A stretch of DNA of 64,000 bases from an uncultured Roseovarius sp. (GCF_947259555.1 NZ_CAMYMD010000008.1:1-64000), one strand, 5' to 3'. Shown: positions 34,672 to 45,095, counted from the first letter of the stretch. Made by a program: numbers and translations. Notes: a model not told the origin generated them from the letters alone.

Positions 34672-36078
34672 ATGTGGACTGGAAGATTTCGGGCGATTGC
34701 GAGCGCGATAGGCGTGGTGGCCCTGACTGCGGCACCCTATGCTGTGAAGGCGGAGACGCTGGCAGACGCGCTCAAGAGCGCGTATTTGAATAGCGGTCTT
34801 CTCGACCAGAACCGCGCCTTGTTGCGTTCGGCGGATGAGGATGTCGCGCAGGCGGTGGCCAGTCTGCGGCCGATCATCGACTGGACAACGGACATTAGCC
34901 GCGATTTCAGCCGCACGAGATCGCTGAACCGCACGCGTAACAGCGGATCGACCAACCTCAATCTCGGGATCACCGGGAGTCTGCTTCTCTATGACTTCGG
35001 GCGCAGCGATTTTCTGACTGAGGCCGCGAAGGAAACGGTTCTTGCGACGCGTCAGACCCTGATCAGCGTCGAGCAGGTGGTTCTGCTGACCGGTGTACAG
35101 GCCTACATGAACGTGATCCGAAACCAGGAGTTTGTGGCTCTGCGGCAAAACAACCTGCGCCTGTTGCGGCAGGAGTTGCGCGCCGCGCGGGACCGCTTCG
35201 AGGTGGGTGAAGTGACGCGCACGGATGTGGCGCAGGCGGAGTCAGCGGTTGCATTGGCGCAAAGCGGATTGGCTGCGGCGCAGGGCGATCTTTCGCGCGC
35301 GATCGAAGAATTCCGCGAGGCGGTGGGACGCGACCCCGGGGCGCTCAACACGCCCGGAGACCTGCCGCAACTGGATGGAAATGTCCAAGAGGCCAAGAGC
35401 GTCGCGTTGCGGCGGCACCCGGATCTGTTGCAGGCACAGCACAATGTGACTGCGGCCGAGCTCAACATTCGCGCGGCAGAGGCTGCCAAGCGGCCCTCGC
35501 TGAATTTGACAGCGCGCCTCGGGGCGACCGAAGATCTTGCGGAATCCGACTTTGCGCGTTCGGGGAGCGTTGGCATCGAATTGCGCGGTCCCATTTACCG
35601 TGGCGGTGCCCTTACATCCGCCAAGCGGCAATCCATGGCGCAACGCGATGCACAATTGGCGGAGCTGCATCTTGTGGGGCTGCAGATCAAGCAGGACGTC
35701 GGCAATGCCTATGCAAACCTGCGCGCCGCGCGCGCGAGCCGCACAGCCAGCCGCGAGGCCGTTCGCGCCGCGCAAGTGGCGTTTGAGGGGACGCGCGAAG
35801 AGGCCAAGCTGGGCGCCCGGACCACACTTGATGTGCTTGACGCGGAACAGGACTTGCTTGATGCGCAAGCCAACCTGATTTCAGCCAATGCTGATGTTGT
35901 TATCGCCGCATACTCGGTGCTGGCCGCGATCGGTGAGTTGACAGCGCGCGATCTCAATCTTGGGGTTCAGACGTATGACCCGAGCGCCTATTACGATCTG
36001 GTCAAGGATGCTCCGATCAGCAGCAGCACGCAGGGTCAAAAACTCGATCGAGTCTTGCGAGCGCTTGGAAAAAACTGA
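34672..36078 (+). CDS. tolC: TolC-family outer membrane efflux protein
   Basis: A 468-residue protein starting at ATG 34672 with GGGAGAG upstream. A signal peptide (IASAIGVVALTAAPYAVKA) precedes ETLADALKSAYLNS. Two OEP repeats (~25-240 and ~250-450) are rich in long coiled coils, with ELRAARDRFEVGEVTRTDVAQAE and its second-half partner EEAKLGARTTLDVLDAEQDLLD. The trimer forms the outer-membrane duct for tripartite efflux and type I secretion. Confidence 0.93.
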   Translation: MWTGRFRAIASAIGVVALTAAPYAVKAETLADALKSAYLNSGLLDQNRALLRSADEDVAQAVASLRPIIDWTTDISRDFSRTRSLNRTRNSGSTNLNLGITGSLLLYDFGRSDFLTEAAKETVLATRQTLISVEQVVLLTGVQAYMNVIRNQEFVALRQNNLRLLRQELRAARDRFEVGEVTRTDVAQAESAVALAQSGLAAAQGDLSRAIEEFREAVGRDPGALNTPGDLPQLDGNVQEAKSVALRRHPDLLQAQHNVTAAELNIRAAEAAKRPSLNLTARLGATEDLAESDFARSGSVGIELRGPIYRGGALTSAKRQSMAQRDAQLAELHLVGLQIKQDVGNAYANLRAARASRTASREAVRAAQVAFEGTREEAKLGARTTLDVLDAEQDLLDAQANLISANADVVIAAYSVLAAIGELTARDLNLGVQTYDPSAYYDLVKDAPISSSTQGQKLDRVLRALGKN

Positions 36079-36150
36079 AAAGTTTTTGAATCGGTTGTGT
36101 GAAAGCGCCCCCGGGGGTAAACTTTCCGTAGGCAAGAGTGGTAGCAGAAC

Positions 36151-37023
36151 ATGTCCGACCCCGTGACCAATGTGGAAATTGAGGATGTCCTGTCCTCCAT
36201 TCGGCGGCTTGTGTCCAATGGACAGGTCGAGCGAGACGGGGAGGCGTCGACAGATGATCCGTCGGCAGGTGCCGACCGTCTGGTTCTGACGCCCTCGCTG
36301 AGGGTGGATGGAACGCGCGTTGCCGGGATCAATGCGGGTGATGTGAAAGAGCCCCCCTTGCAGCCGGGCCCCGAGATCGATGCTGATGCAGAGGATCAAG
36401 ACCCAAGTCAGCCTCAGCCCGAGGCCAGATCCGAGGAAACAGGGCCCCGGTCGCCGGATCGTCCAGAGAGTGTCGGCGAAGCTGACCCCTTTGATCAGAC
36501 GATGGATGAGCTGACCGGAAACGAGGAACACGAGCCAGAGGTCAGCTCCGAGCCCGAGCCGCACGGTGGCCTTCATACGCAAGCTGCGGAATTCGAGACC
36601 GCGATTGCCGGGCGTGACGACCAGTGGGAGCCTGATGGAGAGTCAGAGGACGACTATGCCGGTGGCCCGGTCAATACGCTCAATTGGCAGGACCACAACG
36701 AAGAGCCCGAGGAAGAGGAGCTGTCCTCTGATCCTGATTGGACAGAGGCGGATGAGGCCGTATCGGAGCGTCATGCACAAGCGTGGCAACACGAGGAAAC
36801 ACACGACTCTGAAAGGCAGCATGTCTCCGATGATACGGGCGATTCTTCGGACGCCATGGTGTTCGACGACGCGATAATGGACGAGGATACACTGCGCGAT
36901 ATGGTGTCGGAAATCGTGCGTCAGGAATTGCAGGGTGCTCTTGGGGAGCGGATCACACGGAACGTGCGCAAACTGGTTCGTCGTGAGATTCACCGTGCGC
37001 TCACCAGTCAGGAATTTGACTGA
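36151..37023 (+). CDS. PopZ-like (DUF2497-type) acidic polar-organising protein
   Basis: A 290-residue protein. A short N-terminal helix ([15 protein letters not shown]) is followed by a very long Glu/Asp/Pro-rich disordered middle, and then a conserved C-terminal helical region, [21 protein letters not shown] with VRKLVRREI. This is the three-part layout of alphaproteobacterial PopZ, a cell-pole scaffold that tethers the chromosome origin: N-terminal partner-binding helix, acidic linker and oligomerising C-terminus. Identity by layout, not close sequence match. The end overlaps the 3' end of convergent cobQ. Confidence 0.6.
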   Translation: MSDPVTNVEIEDVLSSIRRLVSNGQVERDGEASTDDPSAGADRLVLTPSLRVDGTRVAGINAGDVKEPPLQPGPEIDADAEDQDPSQPQPEARSEETGPRSPDRPESVGEADPFDQTMDELTGNEEHEPEVSSEPEPHGGLHTQAAEFETAIAGRDDQWEPDGESEDDYAGGPVNTLNWQDHNEEPEEEELSSDPDWTEADEAVSERHAQAWQHEETHDSERQHVSDDTGDSSDAMVFDDAIMDEDTLRDMVSEIVRQELQGALGERITRNVRKLVRREIHRALTSQEFD

Positions 37024-38474
37024 ACGCCGGTTTGCGCGCTGAGCGACAACATCAGATCCAGGTCCATGTGACGCTCCAAGTGATCCGCAAGCCTGTCGAG
37101 CGTGGCCTCGACATCTGCGCCGTAACTCAAATCAGAACGTGACCCAAGCCCCGCCAGAAATGCGGCGCGAAAGGGGTCAGACGCGAAGAGGCCGTGCAGA
37201 TAAGCCCCGCGTACATTGCCATCCGAAGAGGCCGCGCCCTCGGGACGGTCACCGACGCGCAACCAGGCGCGCACGCAATCGGGCCCGGATGTTTCGCCCA
37301 GGTGGATTTCGTAACCTTCAACGGTATCGCCGGTTTCAAGATAGGTCGCCTGAGTGAGCGCAAGGTGTTTCTCGGGTTTCATGACCGTAACCACGTCCAG
37401 ATGGCCCAGACCGGCGACCGAGGCGGGAGGGCCCTCTATGCCGTCTGGATCGTCGATCCTGCTGCCCAGCATTTGATAGCCGCCACAGACGCCCAGCACA
37501 TGCCCGCCGCGCCGGATATGAGCCGTGAGGTCGATGTCCCACCCGTTGCTGCGAAAGCGTGCAAGGTCGGCAATGGTGGATTTGCTGCCGGGGATCAGCA
37601 CAAGGTCGGCGTCGCCGGGCAGGGGACGGCCCGGTTCAATGATCTCGACCGTCACACCGGGCTCGCTGCTAAGTGGATCGAGATCATCGAAATTGGCGAT
37701 GCGCCCCAATCTGGGCACCGCGACCTTGAATGCACCGCCCTGTGTCGATGCGATATCCATCACGTCCTCGGCCGGCAAACGCCATGCCTCTGCAAACCAC
37801 GGCACGACACCAAGCGAGGGCCAGCCGGTGCGCGTGACAATTTCCTGCAACCCGTCGTCAAACAGGCTGACATCGCCGCGAAACTTGTTGACCGCAAAGC
37901 CCTTTATGCGGGCGGCGTCGGCACGCGACAGCACCGCTTGCGTGCCGACAACCTGTGCGATCACGCCGCCGCGGTCGATATCGCCGACAAGGATCACCGG
38001 CACGCCAGCCACCTCGGCAAAACCCATATTTGCAATGTCGCCGTCGCGCAGGTTGATCTCCGCCGGGCTTCCGGCCCCTTCTATCAAAACAAGGTCGGCC
38101 GTGCCGGACAGACGGTGAAAGCTTTCCAGCACGGAGGCCAGCAGTTGCGGCTTGGCCCGTGCATATTCGCGCGCGCGCAACGTGCTGTGTCGCCTGCCCT
38201 GAACGATTACCTGCGCGCCAATATCGGTCTCGGGCTTGAGGAGCACCGGATTCATGTCGGTATGGGGCGCACGTCGCGCGGCGATCGCCTGAAGCGCCTG
38301 CGCACGGCCTATCTCGCCGCCATCGACCGTTACGGCCGCGTTGTTCGACATGTTCTGCGGTTTGAAGGGTGCGACGTCCAGCCCGCGTCGCACATAGGCG
38401 CGGGCCAGCCCCGCCACCAGCATTGACTTTCCGACATTCGAGCCGGCCCCCTGAATCATGATCGCGCGTGTCAT
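37008..38474 (-). CDS. cobQ: cobyric acid synthase
   Basis: A 488-residue enzyme amidating the b, d, e and g side chains of adenosylcobyrinate in B12 synthesis. The N-terminal synthetase domain has the P-loop-like [17 protein letters not shown] and [13 protein letters not shown]. The C-terminal triad-type glutamine amidotransferase domain has [14 protein letters not shown] with the nucleophilic Cys and a His in [10 protein letters not shown]. It is convergent with the PopZ-like gene. No cobalamin riboswitch was recognised upstream. Confidence 0.95.
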   Translation of the reverse strand: MTRAIMIQGAGSNVGKSMLVAGLARAYVRRGLDVAPFKPQNMSNNAAVTVDGGEIGRAQALQAIAARRAPHTDMNPVLLKPETDIGAQVIVQGRRHSTLRAREYARAKPQLLASVLESFHRLSGTADLVLIEGAGSPAEINLRDGDIANMGFAEVAGVPVILVGDIDRGGVIAQVVGTQAVLSRADAARIKGFAVNKFRGDVSLFDDGLQEIVTRTGWPSLGVVPWFAEAWRLPAEDVMDIASTQGGAFKVAVPRLGRIANFDDLDPLSSEPGVTVEIIEPGRPLPGDADLVLIPGSKSTIADLARFRSNGWDIDLTAHIRRGGHVLGVCGGYQMLGSRIDDPDGIEGPPASVAGLGHLDVVTVMKPEKHLALTQATYLETGDTVEGYEIHLGETSGPDCVRAWLRVGDRPEGAASSDGNVRGAYLHGLFASDPFRAAFLAGLGSRSDLSYGADVEATLDRLADHLERHMDLDLMLSLSAQTGVQSNS

Positions 38475-38569
38475 CGGTTTACCCGGCTGTATTTTCTCCG
38501 CCGTGATACAAACTGCATCGCCGCGATGAAAGCGGTGATCGCCGGGTGATCGGTATTAACCGTGCCAAA

Positions 38570-38604
38570 CGCAAAAGCCCCACCACATGGGCGGGGCCTT
38601 TGCA
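38570..38604 (-). terminator. intrinsic terminator after the DUF6280-type gene
   Basis: On the minus strand GGCCCCGCC, loop CATGT, then GGTGGGGCT followed by TTTTG. It sits about 20 bp past the stop of the small gene ending at 38625. Confidence 0.6.
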
Positions 38605-38624
38605 TGATCGGCAGCAGAAACGTA

Positions 38625-38945
38625 TCAGGCGGCTTCGGCCTGTGCAGCGGCATTGCGGCGCTCGCTCTCTTCTCGCGACAGCGCGACCGAGGTGCGCACG
38701 CCTTTCGAGACAAAATCCATCAGGCCGGATACCACACGCTCATTCGGGTCGATCCCGGCGCAGGACAGGACCTCGCGACCATCACGAGAGCGCGCCCAGC
38801 GAGCGATCTGCTCGGGGCCGTTGCCATATTTCTTGTCGTCGGAAATGGCATCATCCAGCGCTGCCAATACGACGGCTGCAAACAGTTTACGAGCACGGTT
38901 GCCCTGTTCGGCGTTGAAAGCCGTGCCGTCAACGAAATCTTTCAT
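38625..38945 (-). CDS. conserved small protein (DUF6280-type)
   Basis: A 106-residue soluble protein starting MKDFVDGTAFNAEQ. The second of two adjacent ATGs is chosen because AAGGA then lies 6 nt upstream. It has LFAAVVLAALDDAI and RWARSRDGREVLSCAGIDP, strongly conserved in Rhodobacterales under DUF6280. Function unknown. It is followed by a clear terminator and stands alone, divergent from efp. Confidence 0.75.
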   Translation of the reverse strand: MKDFVDGTAFNAEQGNRARKLFAAVVLAALDDAISDDKKYGNGPEQIARWARSRDGREVLSCAGIDPNERVVSGLMDFVSKGVRTSVALSREESERRNAAAQAEAA

Positions 38946-39162
38946 CATTCGTCCTTGTTCTTATTGCTCTTGCGTTTTGGGCGTGACGGTTGTTATGGCG
39001 AAGTTTTTTTGATTCGGATAGAGCGCATTTGCATAACTTCTATGCAAATTATGCATACCTGAGCAGTCGGCACATCGATATTTCGTTGTCTTGCCACCCA
39101 TCATCACGCCAGATATAGGTGCCTCAGATACCTTATCAACCTTTTGTCATGGTTCGAACACA

Positions 39163-39726
39163 ATGCCCAAGATCAATGGAAACGAAATTCGGCCCGGCAA
39201 CGTGCTGGAGCATAATGGCGGCCTATGGGCCGCGGTCAAAGTCGATCACGTGAAGCCCGGCAAGGGGGGCGCATTCGCTCAGGTCGAGATGCGCAACCTG
39301 CGCAACGGCTCCAAGCTCAACGAACGCTTTCGGAGCGCCGACAAGGTGGAACGGGTGCGCCTTGAGCAAAAAGACCAGCAATTTCTGTATCAAGAGGGCG
39401 AGAACCTCGTGTTCATGGATACCGAAACCTACGAGCAGATCGAATTGCCCGCCGACATTCTGGGCGAGCGACGCCCGTTTCTTCAGGACGGCATGACGAT
39501 CACGGTGGAATTTCACGACAGTGAGGCGCTCAATGCCGCGCTGCCGCAAAAGGTGACCTGCAAGGTCGTCGAGACCGAACCGGTTGTGAAGGGCCAGACC
39601 GCCGCCAACAGCTTCAAGCCTGCCATCCTCGACAATGGTGTCAAAGTCATGGTGCCGCCCTTTGTCGGTCAGGACGAGGATATCATCGTGAATACCGAAA
39701 CGATGGAGTACGCAGAACGCGCCTGA
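39163..39726 (+). CDS. efp: elongation factor P
   Basis: A 187-residue protein with KOW-like domain I and two OB domains. It starts [17 protein letters not shown]; the longer frame from 39091 is ignored because homologues begin here. The loop [15 protein letters not shown] carries the Lys that inserts near the peptidyl-transferase centre to rescue polyproline stalls. The C-terminal domain has [20 protein letters not shown]. There is no obvious Shine-Dalgarno, so it may be read from a nearly leaderless message. No modification gene is near. Confidence 0.95.
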   Translation: MPKINGNEIRPGNVLEHNGGLWAAVKVDHVKPGKGGAFAQVEMRNLRNGSKLNERFRSADKVERVRLEQKDQQFLYQEGENLVFMDTETYEQIELPADILGERRPFLQDGMTITVEFHDSEALNAALPQKVTCKVVETEPVVKGQTAANSFKPAILDNGVKVMVPPFVGQDEDIIVNTETMEYAERA

Positions 39727-39812
39727 CATGACGCTACGTCATGGTAACAGGCTGCGTTTGCGCGCACCAAGCGCACCGTCGCGCCCCGCAACACTAGTGC
39801 GACGGGCGCGGA

Positions 39813-41420
39813 TCAGATCATCATTTCCTTGGTCGCGGTCAGGCGGATATCGGGGTAATCGCGCTCGACGCGGTCAATGTCCCATTGCATCCGCGTGAGA
39901 TAGACCACATCGCCATCGTGATCGTGGGCGATATGCTGCTTGTTGGCGGCGGCAAACTTGTCGACCGCCTGCTTGTCGCCGATGATCCAGCGGGCCGACG
40001 TGAATTGCGATCCCTCGAACCGCACGGGCAGGCCGTATTCAAGCTCGATGCGGCTGCCCAGAACCTCGAATTGCAGTGCGCCGACGACGCCCACGATGAA
40101 ACCCGAGCCAAAGGCTGGTTTGAACACCTTGGCCGCGCCTTCCTCGGCGAATTGCATGAGCGCCTTTTCCAGATGCTTGGCCTTCATCGGATCGCCCGCG
40201 CGGGCCTGCTGCAACAGCTCGGGTGCGAACGAGGGGATGCCCGTAACGCGCAGCGCCTCGCCTTCGGTCAGAGTGTCGCCGATCCGCAACTGCCCGTGGT
40301 TGGGGATGCCGATGATGTCACCGGCCCATGCTTCTTCGGCCAATTCGCGATCAGACGCGAGGAACAGCACCGGTGCGGCAATGGTCATCGGCTTTTTCGA
40401 GCGCACATGCGTGAGCTTCATGCCACGTTTGAAATGGCCTGACGCAAGCCGGACAAAGGCGACGCGGTCGCGGTGCTTGGGGTCCATGTTGGCCTGCACC
40501 TTGAAGACGAACCCGGCGACCTTGCTCTCTTCGGGTGCGATCTCGCGCGGACTGGCCTTTTGCACCTGCGGCTCGGGACCATAAGTGCCGATCCCGTCCA
40601 TCAATTCCTTGACGCCGAATGAGTTGATCGCGGAGCCGAACCAGATCGGTGTCATATGACCCTCCAGCACGGATTGCGGATCGAGCGGGGGCAAGAGCTC
40701 GCGCGCCATCTCGACCTCGTCACGGAGCTTATCCACCAGATTGGCGGGCACATGCGCGTTGAGTTTCGGATCGTCGAGGCCGTCGATACGGATCGACTCG
40801 GCCACCTTGTTGCGGTCCGCGCGGTCCATCAGTTCGAGACGGTTGTTCAGCATGTCGTAGCAACCGACGAAGTCGCGGCCCATGCCGATCGGCCAACTGG
40901 CAGGTGTTACGTCGATGGCGAGGTTTTCCTGTATCTCGTCGATGATGTCGAACGTATCACGCGCCTCGCGATCCATCTTGTTGCAGAAGGTCAGGATCGG
41001 CAGATCGCGCAGCCGGCAAACCTCGAAGAGCTTGCGGGTCTGGCTCTCGACGCCTTTGGCACCGTCGATCACCATAACAGCGGCGTCGACTGCGGTGAGC
41101 GTGCGATAGGTGTCCTCGGAGAAATCCGAGTGCCCGGGCGTGTCCACCAGATTGAAGCGGAAGTCTTTGAAATCAAAGGACATCGCGGAGGCCGAGACGG
41201 AGATGCCCCGGTCCTTCTCCATCTGCATATAATCCGAGCGCGTGCGCCGCGCCTCGCCCTTGGCACGGACCTGACCGGCCATCTGGATGGCCCCGCCGTA
41301 AAGCAGGAACTTTTCCGTCAGCGTCGTCTTGCCGGCATCGGGGTGGGAGATGATGGCGAAGGTGCGCCGCCGGGCAATCTCGGCGGGCAGATCGGGGCGG
41401 TTTGTGCTCGTGTCCAACAT
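39813..41420 (-). CDS. prfC: peptide chain release factor 3
   Basis: A 535-residue GTPase starting MLDTSTNRPDLPAE. G1 is FAIISHPDAGKTTLTEK, with DTPGHSDF (G3) and TFCNKMDREARD (G4), then domains II and III of RF3 (FSAINSFG-type region GSAINSFGVKELMD; FKVQANMDPKHRDRVAF). RF3 removes RF1/RF2 from the ribosome after termination. Longer upstream frame has no ribosome site, so 41420 is the preferred start. Confidence 0.95.
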   Translation of the reverse strand: MLDTSTNRPDLPAEIARRRTFAIISHPDAGKTTLTEKFLLYGGAIQMAGQVRAKGEARRTRSDYMQMEKDRGISVSASAMSFDFKDFRFNLVDTPGHSDFSEDTYRTLTAVDAAVMVIDGAKGVESQTRKLFEVCRLRDLPILTFCNKMDREARDTFDIIDEIQENLAIDVTPASWPIGMGRDFVGCYDMLNNRLELMDRADRNKVAESIRIDGLDDPKLNAHVPANLVDKLRDEVEMARELLPPLDPQSVLEGHMTPIWFGSAINSFGVKELMDGIGTYGPEPQVQKASPREIAPEESKVAGFVFKVQANMDPKHRDRVAFVRLASGHFKRGMKLTHVRSKKPMTIAAPVLFLASDRELAEEAWAGDIIGIPNHGQLRIGDTLTEGEALRVTGIPSFAPELLQQARAGDPMKAKHLEKALMQFAEEGAAKVFKPAFGSGFIVGVVGALQFEVLGSRIELEYGLPVRFEGSQFTSARWIIGDKQAVDKFAAANKQHIAHDHDGDVVYLTRMQWDIDRVERDYPDIRLTATKEMMI

Positions 41421-41553
41421 GGCTCGCCATATAGAGGGGGGAGGTGTGGGGCGCAAGCGAGGGGTGGATTAGGGCGGTCTGTATCGCGTCGGTATTCTGT
41501 CGGTATCGCGTCGGTGGGCCGGATCGCGGATTTTGGCGGGCCTGCGCCGTGCC

Positions 41554-42588
41554 CTACCGCGTTGAGGCCCGTTTCAGGATGTCAGCGGCGTTGGGGTGGT
41601 TGAGCAGCGCCCGCCCGACCTCGTATTGCAGGTGGCTCGGCGCGTCATGTCCCGCGATCTGGCGTGTCAGCGCCTCTTCCACCTCGGGGGGCAGGGCGGC
41701 ACGCGTGCGCGGATCCACGAGCAATGTCTCGGCGGCGATTCCCTCGGCGTAAATGATCTGGTGGCGGTCAAACAGCAGTTGGACATAATCCACGAAGCCG
41801 CCGGTCTCGCGGCGCACGCTATCACCGTTTACGAGGTGACGTGCGCGTACCAACACTTCGTGGCGCCCGGCCCCGAGCGCATCGGACCGCTGGTAAATGA
41901 ACAATCGGTGATCCGGGCTGACCAGCAGATCGTTTTCGTTGTTCAGCGCGCCTGCACTGATCCGAACGGGTGCAAAATCACCCACGGCGCGCAGGGTCGA
42001 CTGGCCTATCCAGCGGACCGGCTGCACGCCGTCGTCACGGGTCAGAACCATTTCGCCCGGCTGCAAGGTCTCGATCGCGCGCTGTTCGCCCGAGGCCATC
42101 GTAATATGAGTGCCGCGCGTGAACGAGACACAGGCAACCTGGGCGAATTTCTCAAGCACCGTCTTTGTATCTATCCCCACAAGAGCATAGCCTGTCTTTG
42201 GCCGCATGGCGGCAAGCGGCATGGCATAGATCGCAGCCACATCTCCGGAGTTGTCTACCTCAACCAGAACCAGCACTTCCGTGGTGCGCCCGTTACCCGT
42301 CATCAGGGTGAGGCAACTGTCCAGATGGATCTGCGCGCCGGGTTGACCGATCTCCGAGCCTTCTGAGATTGAAAACGGACCAGCCCCCTCGACATTCAGG
42401 GAAAGCTCATACTGGCGTGCCTGCCTGCGCAGTTCGTAGACGTCATCCAGGTCCAGCTCTGCCGCGAAGGAGAGCGGGTCACCCGCATTGGCGCCGTTGA
42501 CCACGAACAGATCGAGTGCCTGATACACAGGCACGGGATGAGCAGGGGGTGTTGGCTCGGTGGACATCAGGGCGCTCTTCTCGGACAT
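41554..42588 (-). CDS. Hint-domain (Hint_2) protein
   Basis: About 344 residues. The central region starts VACVSFTRGTHITMASGEQ, with QPGEMVLTRDDGVQPVRWIG and SPDHRLFI, the Hint (Hedgehog/intein) self-splicing-like fold common in Rhodobacterales secreted and calcium-binding proteins. The candidate nucleophilic Cys is in ACVSF, and there is no C-terminal splice Asn-Cys/Ser. A unique N-terminal part (ALDLFVVNGANAG) resembles those of secreted Hint proteins. The start is uncertain among 42618 (GTG), 42588 and 42567. Confidence 0.75.
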   Translation of the reverse strand: MSEKSALMSTEPTPPAHPVPVYQALDLFVVNGANAGDPLSFAAELDLDDVYELRRQARQYELSLNVEGAGPFSISEGSEIGQPGAQIHLDSCLTLMTGNGRTTEVLVLVEVDNSGDVAAIYAMPLAAMRPKTGYALVGIDTKTVLEKFAQVACVSFTRGTHITMASGEQRAIETLQPGEMVLTRDDGVQPVRWIGQSTLRAVGDFAPVRISAGALNNENDLLVSPDHRLFIYQRSDALGAGRHEVLVRARHLVNGDSVRRETGGFVDYVQLLFDRHQIIYAEGIAAETLLVDPRTRAALPPEVEEALTRQIAGHDAPSHLQYEVGRALLNHPNAADILKRASTR

Positions 42589-42767
42589 TCCGGTTGCATC
42601 GAAAGCGGTTCCGGACACGTAGCCTAGGATTGTGGCAGGATATCGTCAATCTGCTGAAAAATACGGGTCATTCAAGCCCGATCATCGCGCGGACATCCTG
42701 GCGGCGGTCTCTGGTCATTTTAATCATGGCGGTGTTAATTCGGATTTGAGCAACAACGGAGGGTGAC

Positions 42768-43547
42768 ATGGATCTTGGCATCAAGGGCAAGCGCGCGCTG
42801 GTTTGCGCGTCATCAAAAGGGCTGGGGCTGGGCTGTGCGCGGGCGCTGGCCGGGGCGGGCGTCGATCTGGTGATGAACGCGCGCGGGGCCGAGGCGCTGG
42901 AGGCGTCGGCGGCCGCGATTCGCGAGGACTTTGGCGTCGAGGTCGTGACCGTGGCCGCCGATATCACCGATGACGCGGGCCGCGCGGCGGTGCTGGATGT
43001 GGCGGGCGCGGTGGATATCCTCGTCAACAACGCGGGCGGGCCGCCGCCGGGGATGTGGACCGACTGGGAGCGCGAAGATTTCATCGCGGCGCTCGATGCC
43101 AATATGCTGACGCCGATTGCGCTGATCAAGGCGCTGGTGCCGGGGATGATGGAGCTCGGCTGGGGCCGGGTGGTCAACATCACCTCGCAATCGGTGAAGG
43201 CGCCGATCCCGGTGCTGGGCCTGTCGAATTCGGCGCGCGCGGGCCTCACGGGCTATGTCGCGGGCACCTCGCGACAGGTGGCGGGCAGCGGGGTGAACAT
43301 CAACAACCTGTTGCCGGGCATTCATGCCACCGACCGGGCCAATGCGCTCGACAAGGGGGTGTCCGAGGCGCAGGGGATCAGCATGGACGAGGCCAAGGCG
43401 CGGCGCTGTGCCGGTATTCCGGCGGGGCGCTATGGCACGGCCGATGAGTTCGGCGCGGCCTGCGCGTTTCTGTGCAGCCAGCATGCCGGGTTCATCGTGG
43501 GCCAGAATATCCTGCTCGATGGCGGTGGGGTGAATGCCACGCTGTGA
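42768..43547 (+). CDS. SDR-family oxidoreductase without the Tyr-Lys pair
   Basis: A 259-residue short-chain dehydrogenase fold. The cofactor loop is CASSKGLGLG, the Asn-rich block is ILVNNAGGPP, and NITSQS holds the catalytic-type Ser. The Tyr-xxx-Lys positions read LSNSARAGL, so both are replaced. This matches a known branch of beta-ketoacyl-reductase-like SDRs lacking canonical residues. Its ending FIVGQNILLDGGG is standard. It lies before the symporter. Confidence 0.85.
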   Translation: MDLGIKGKRALVCASSKGLGLGCARALAGAGVDLVMNARGAEALEASAAAIREDFGVEVVTVAADITDDAGRAAVLDVAGAVDILVNNAGGPPPGMWTDWEREDFIAALDANMLTPIALIKALVPGMMELGWGRVVNITSQSVKAPIPVLGLSNSARAGLTGYVAGTSRQVAGSGVNINNLLPGIHATDRANALDKGVSEAQGISMDEAKARRCAGIPAGRYGTADEFGAACAFLCSQHAGFIVGQNILLDGGGVNATL

Positions 43548-43661
43548 CGCCGGATCGGGGTGCCGTGATCACGTTTGCGTCACAAGCTGCGCCGGGGTGT
43601 GGCGGTCGCCTCAGCGGCTTGGTAGCGGTTGGCGGAACGGACACATCAGGGAACTCTCACA

Positions 43662-45029
43662 ATGCAAGCAGTGGCGATCCTTGGCCTTTTCGGGCTGATC
43701 ATTCTCGGCAGCCTGCTGGTTGCGCCACGGCGCGCCACGATCGGCGGCTTTTTCAGCGGCGCGGGTGTGGACGGGCGCGCGCCGGGCCTGTGGGTGCTGG
43801 TGCTGAGCCAGGTCACGACGTGGATTTTCGCGCGGTCGCTGATGAACTCGGCGATCCTGGGGTATTTCTACGGCATCTGGGGCACGCTGGCCTATGCCGC
43901 CTATTACGGATCGTTCCTGACCGGGGGCTATATCGTGGGCCGGTTGCGCGCGGGTGGTGCCGGGTCGGTGCAGGACTGGCTGGGCGCGCGGTTCGGGGCC
44001 ACGGGCACTGCCTGCTATAATCTGGTGATCGGGTTGCGCCTGCTGTCGGAGGTGTTCGCCAACCTGCTGGTGGTCGGGCTGATCTTTGCCGCCGTGCTGC
44101 CCGAGATCGGTGTGGCGCGCGAGGCGGCGATCGTGATCGTGGCCGCGCTCGGGCTGGCCTATAGCGCCTGGGGCGGCTTGAGTGCCGCGCTGCGCACGGA
44201 TGTGTTGCAGATGGTGGTGTTTCTGGGCGTCTTTGCCGCCGCCTTTGTCGCGCTGGTGCTGAGCCCCGGATTCCAGATCGGCGCGGTGCTGACGGCACCG
44301 GGCACGGCGGGGGCGTGGAACGGGCAGGTGTTGCTGGTGGTGGCGCTGTTGCAGGTGTTCTCATACCCCGCGCATGATCCGGTGATGATGGATCGCGGGT
44401 TTCTCGCCGATCCGGCGACGACGCGGAAATCGTTTCTGCACGCGTTCTGGATCTCGACCTTGTGCATCATCGGGTTCGGGTTTTTCGGCATTCAGGCGGG
44501 GCTGGTCGGGGCGGACTACGAGGGCGAGCTGATCGGCACATGGGCGGGGATGTTCCCGGCGTGGCTGTTTATCGCGCTGTTGGTGTCGCTGTTGATTTCG
44601 GCGCTGAGCACGCTGGATTCCGCGCTGGCCAGTGCCGCGCGGCTGGTGGTGGATGAATTGAAGATCGGCACCCGGTCGCTGATGGCGGGGCGGGGCGCGA
44701 TGGTGGTGTTCATGGCGCTGGGCACGTTGCTGACGCTGTGGGGCAATCAGACGCTGTTTGATGCCGTGGCGGTCAGCGGCACGGCGAGCATGTTCCTGAC
44801 GCCGGTTCTGGTGGTGGGGCTGGTGATGGGGCGGCAAATCGCGCTCTGGTCCTATCTGGTGGCGTTCGGCGCCGCGATTGCGGGGGCGGTGACCTATTTC
44901 GCGCGCAGTGCGGACTGGGCCGTGGCGCTCCTGCCCGAGGGCCACAAATACGAGCAGTTGCTGGTGATCTGCGTCGCGGTTCTGGCGGTGGGGTTCGCCG
45001 CCGTGCTGAGTGGCGCGCGCCGGGCCTGA
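43662..45029 (+). CDS. sodium:solute symporter family protein
   Basis: A 455-residue integral membrane protein starting MQAVAILGLFGLIILGS, with about 12-13 hydrophobic segments. SSS-family landmarks are RTDVLQMVVFLGVF and LISALSTLDSALASAARLVVDEL, the SLC5-type sodium-site helix. Substrate cannot be read from the sequence; uptake of a carboxylate or amino-acid-like solute is likely. The frame extends upstream to 43629, but only ATG 43662 has GGGA nearby. Confidence 0.88.
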   Translation: MQAVAILGLFGLIILGSLLVAPRRATIGGFFSGAGVDGRAPGLWVLVLSQVTTWIFARSLMNSAILGYFYGIWGTLAYAAYYGSFLTGGYIVGRLRAGGAGSVQDWLGARFGATGTACYNLVIGLRLLSEVFANLLVVGLIFAAVLPEIGVAREAAIVIVAALGLAYSAWGGLSAALRTDVLQMVVFLGVFAAAFVALVLSPGFQIGAVLTAPGTAGAWNGQVLLVVALLQVFSYPAHDPVMMDRGFLADPATTRKSFLHAFWISTLCIIGFGFFGIQAGLVGADYEGELIGTWAGMFPAWLFIALLVSLLISALSTLDSALASAARLVVDELKIGTRSLMAGRGAMVVFMALGTLLTLWGNQTLFDAVAVSGTASMFLTPVLVVGLVMGRQIALWSYLVAFGAAIAGAVTYFARSADWAVALLPEGHKYEQLLVICVAVLAVGFAAVLSGARRA

Positions 45030-45095
45030 ACCTTGCCGCGCGGCGGTTTCGCGATAGGTCCCCGGGGCGTTTTTCATGCGTGCTGTTCTTCTCAT

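Noticed and set aside
37194-38426. 410-codon open frame opposite cobQ
   Set aside because: It covers most of cobQ in antisense and shows only compositional bias; cobQ itself is full length and well conserved.
38475-38624. Cobalamin riboswitch in front of cobQ
   Set aside because: No B12-box or conserved multi-stem pattern recognised in the short upstream region.
39727-39743. Terminator after efp
   Set aside because: CATGACG-CTA-CGTCATG is a short perfect palindrome but is not followed by a T tract, so it was not listed as a terminator.
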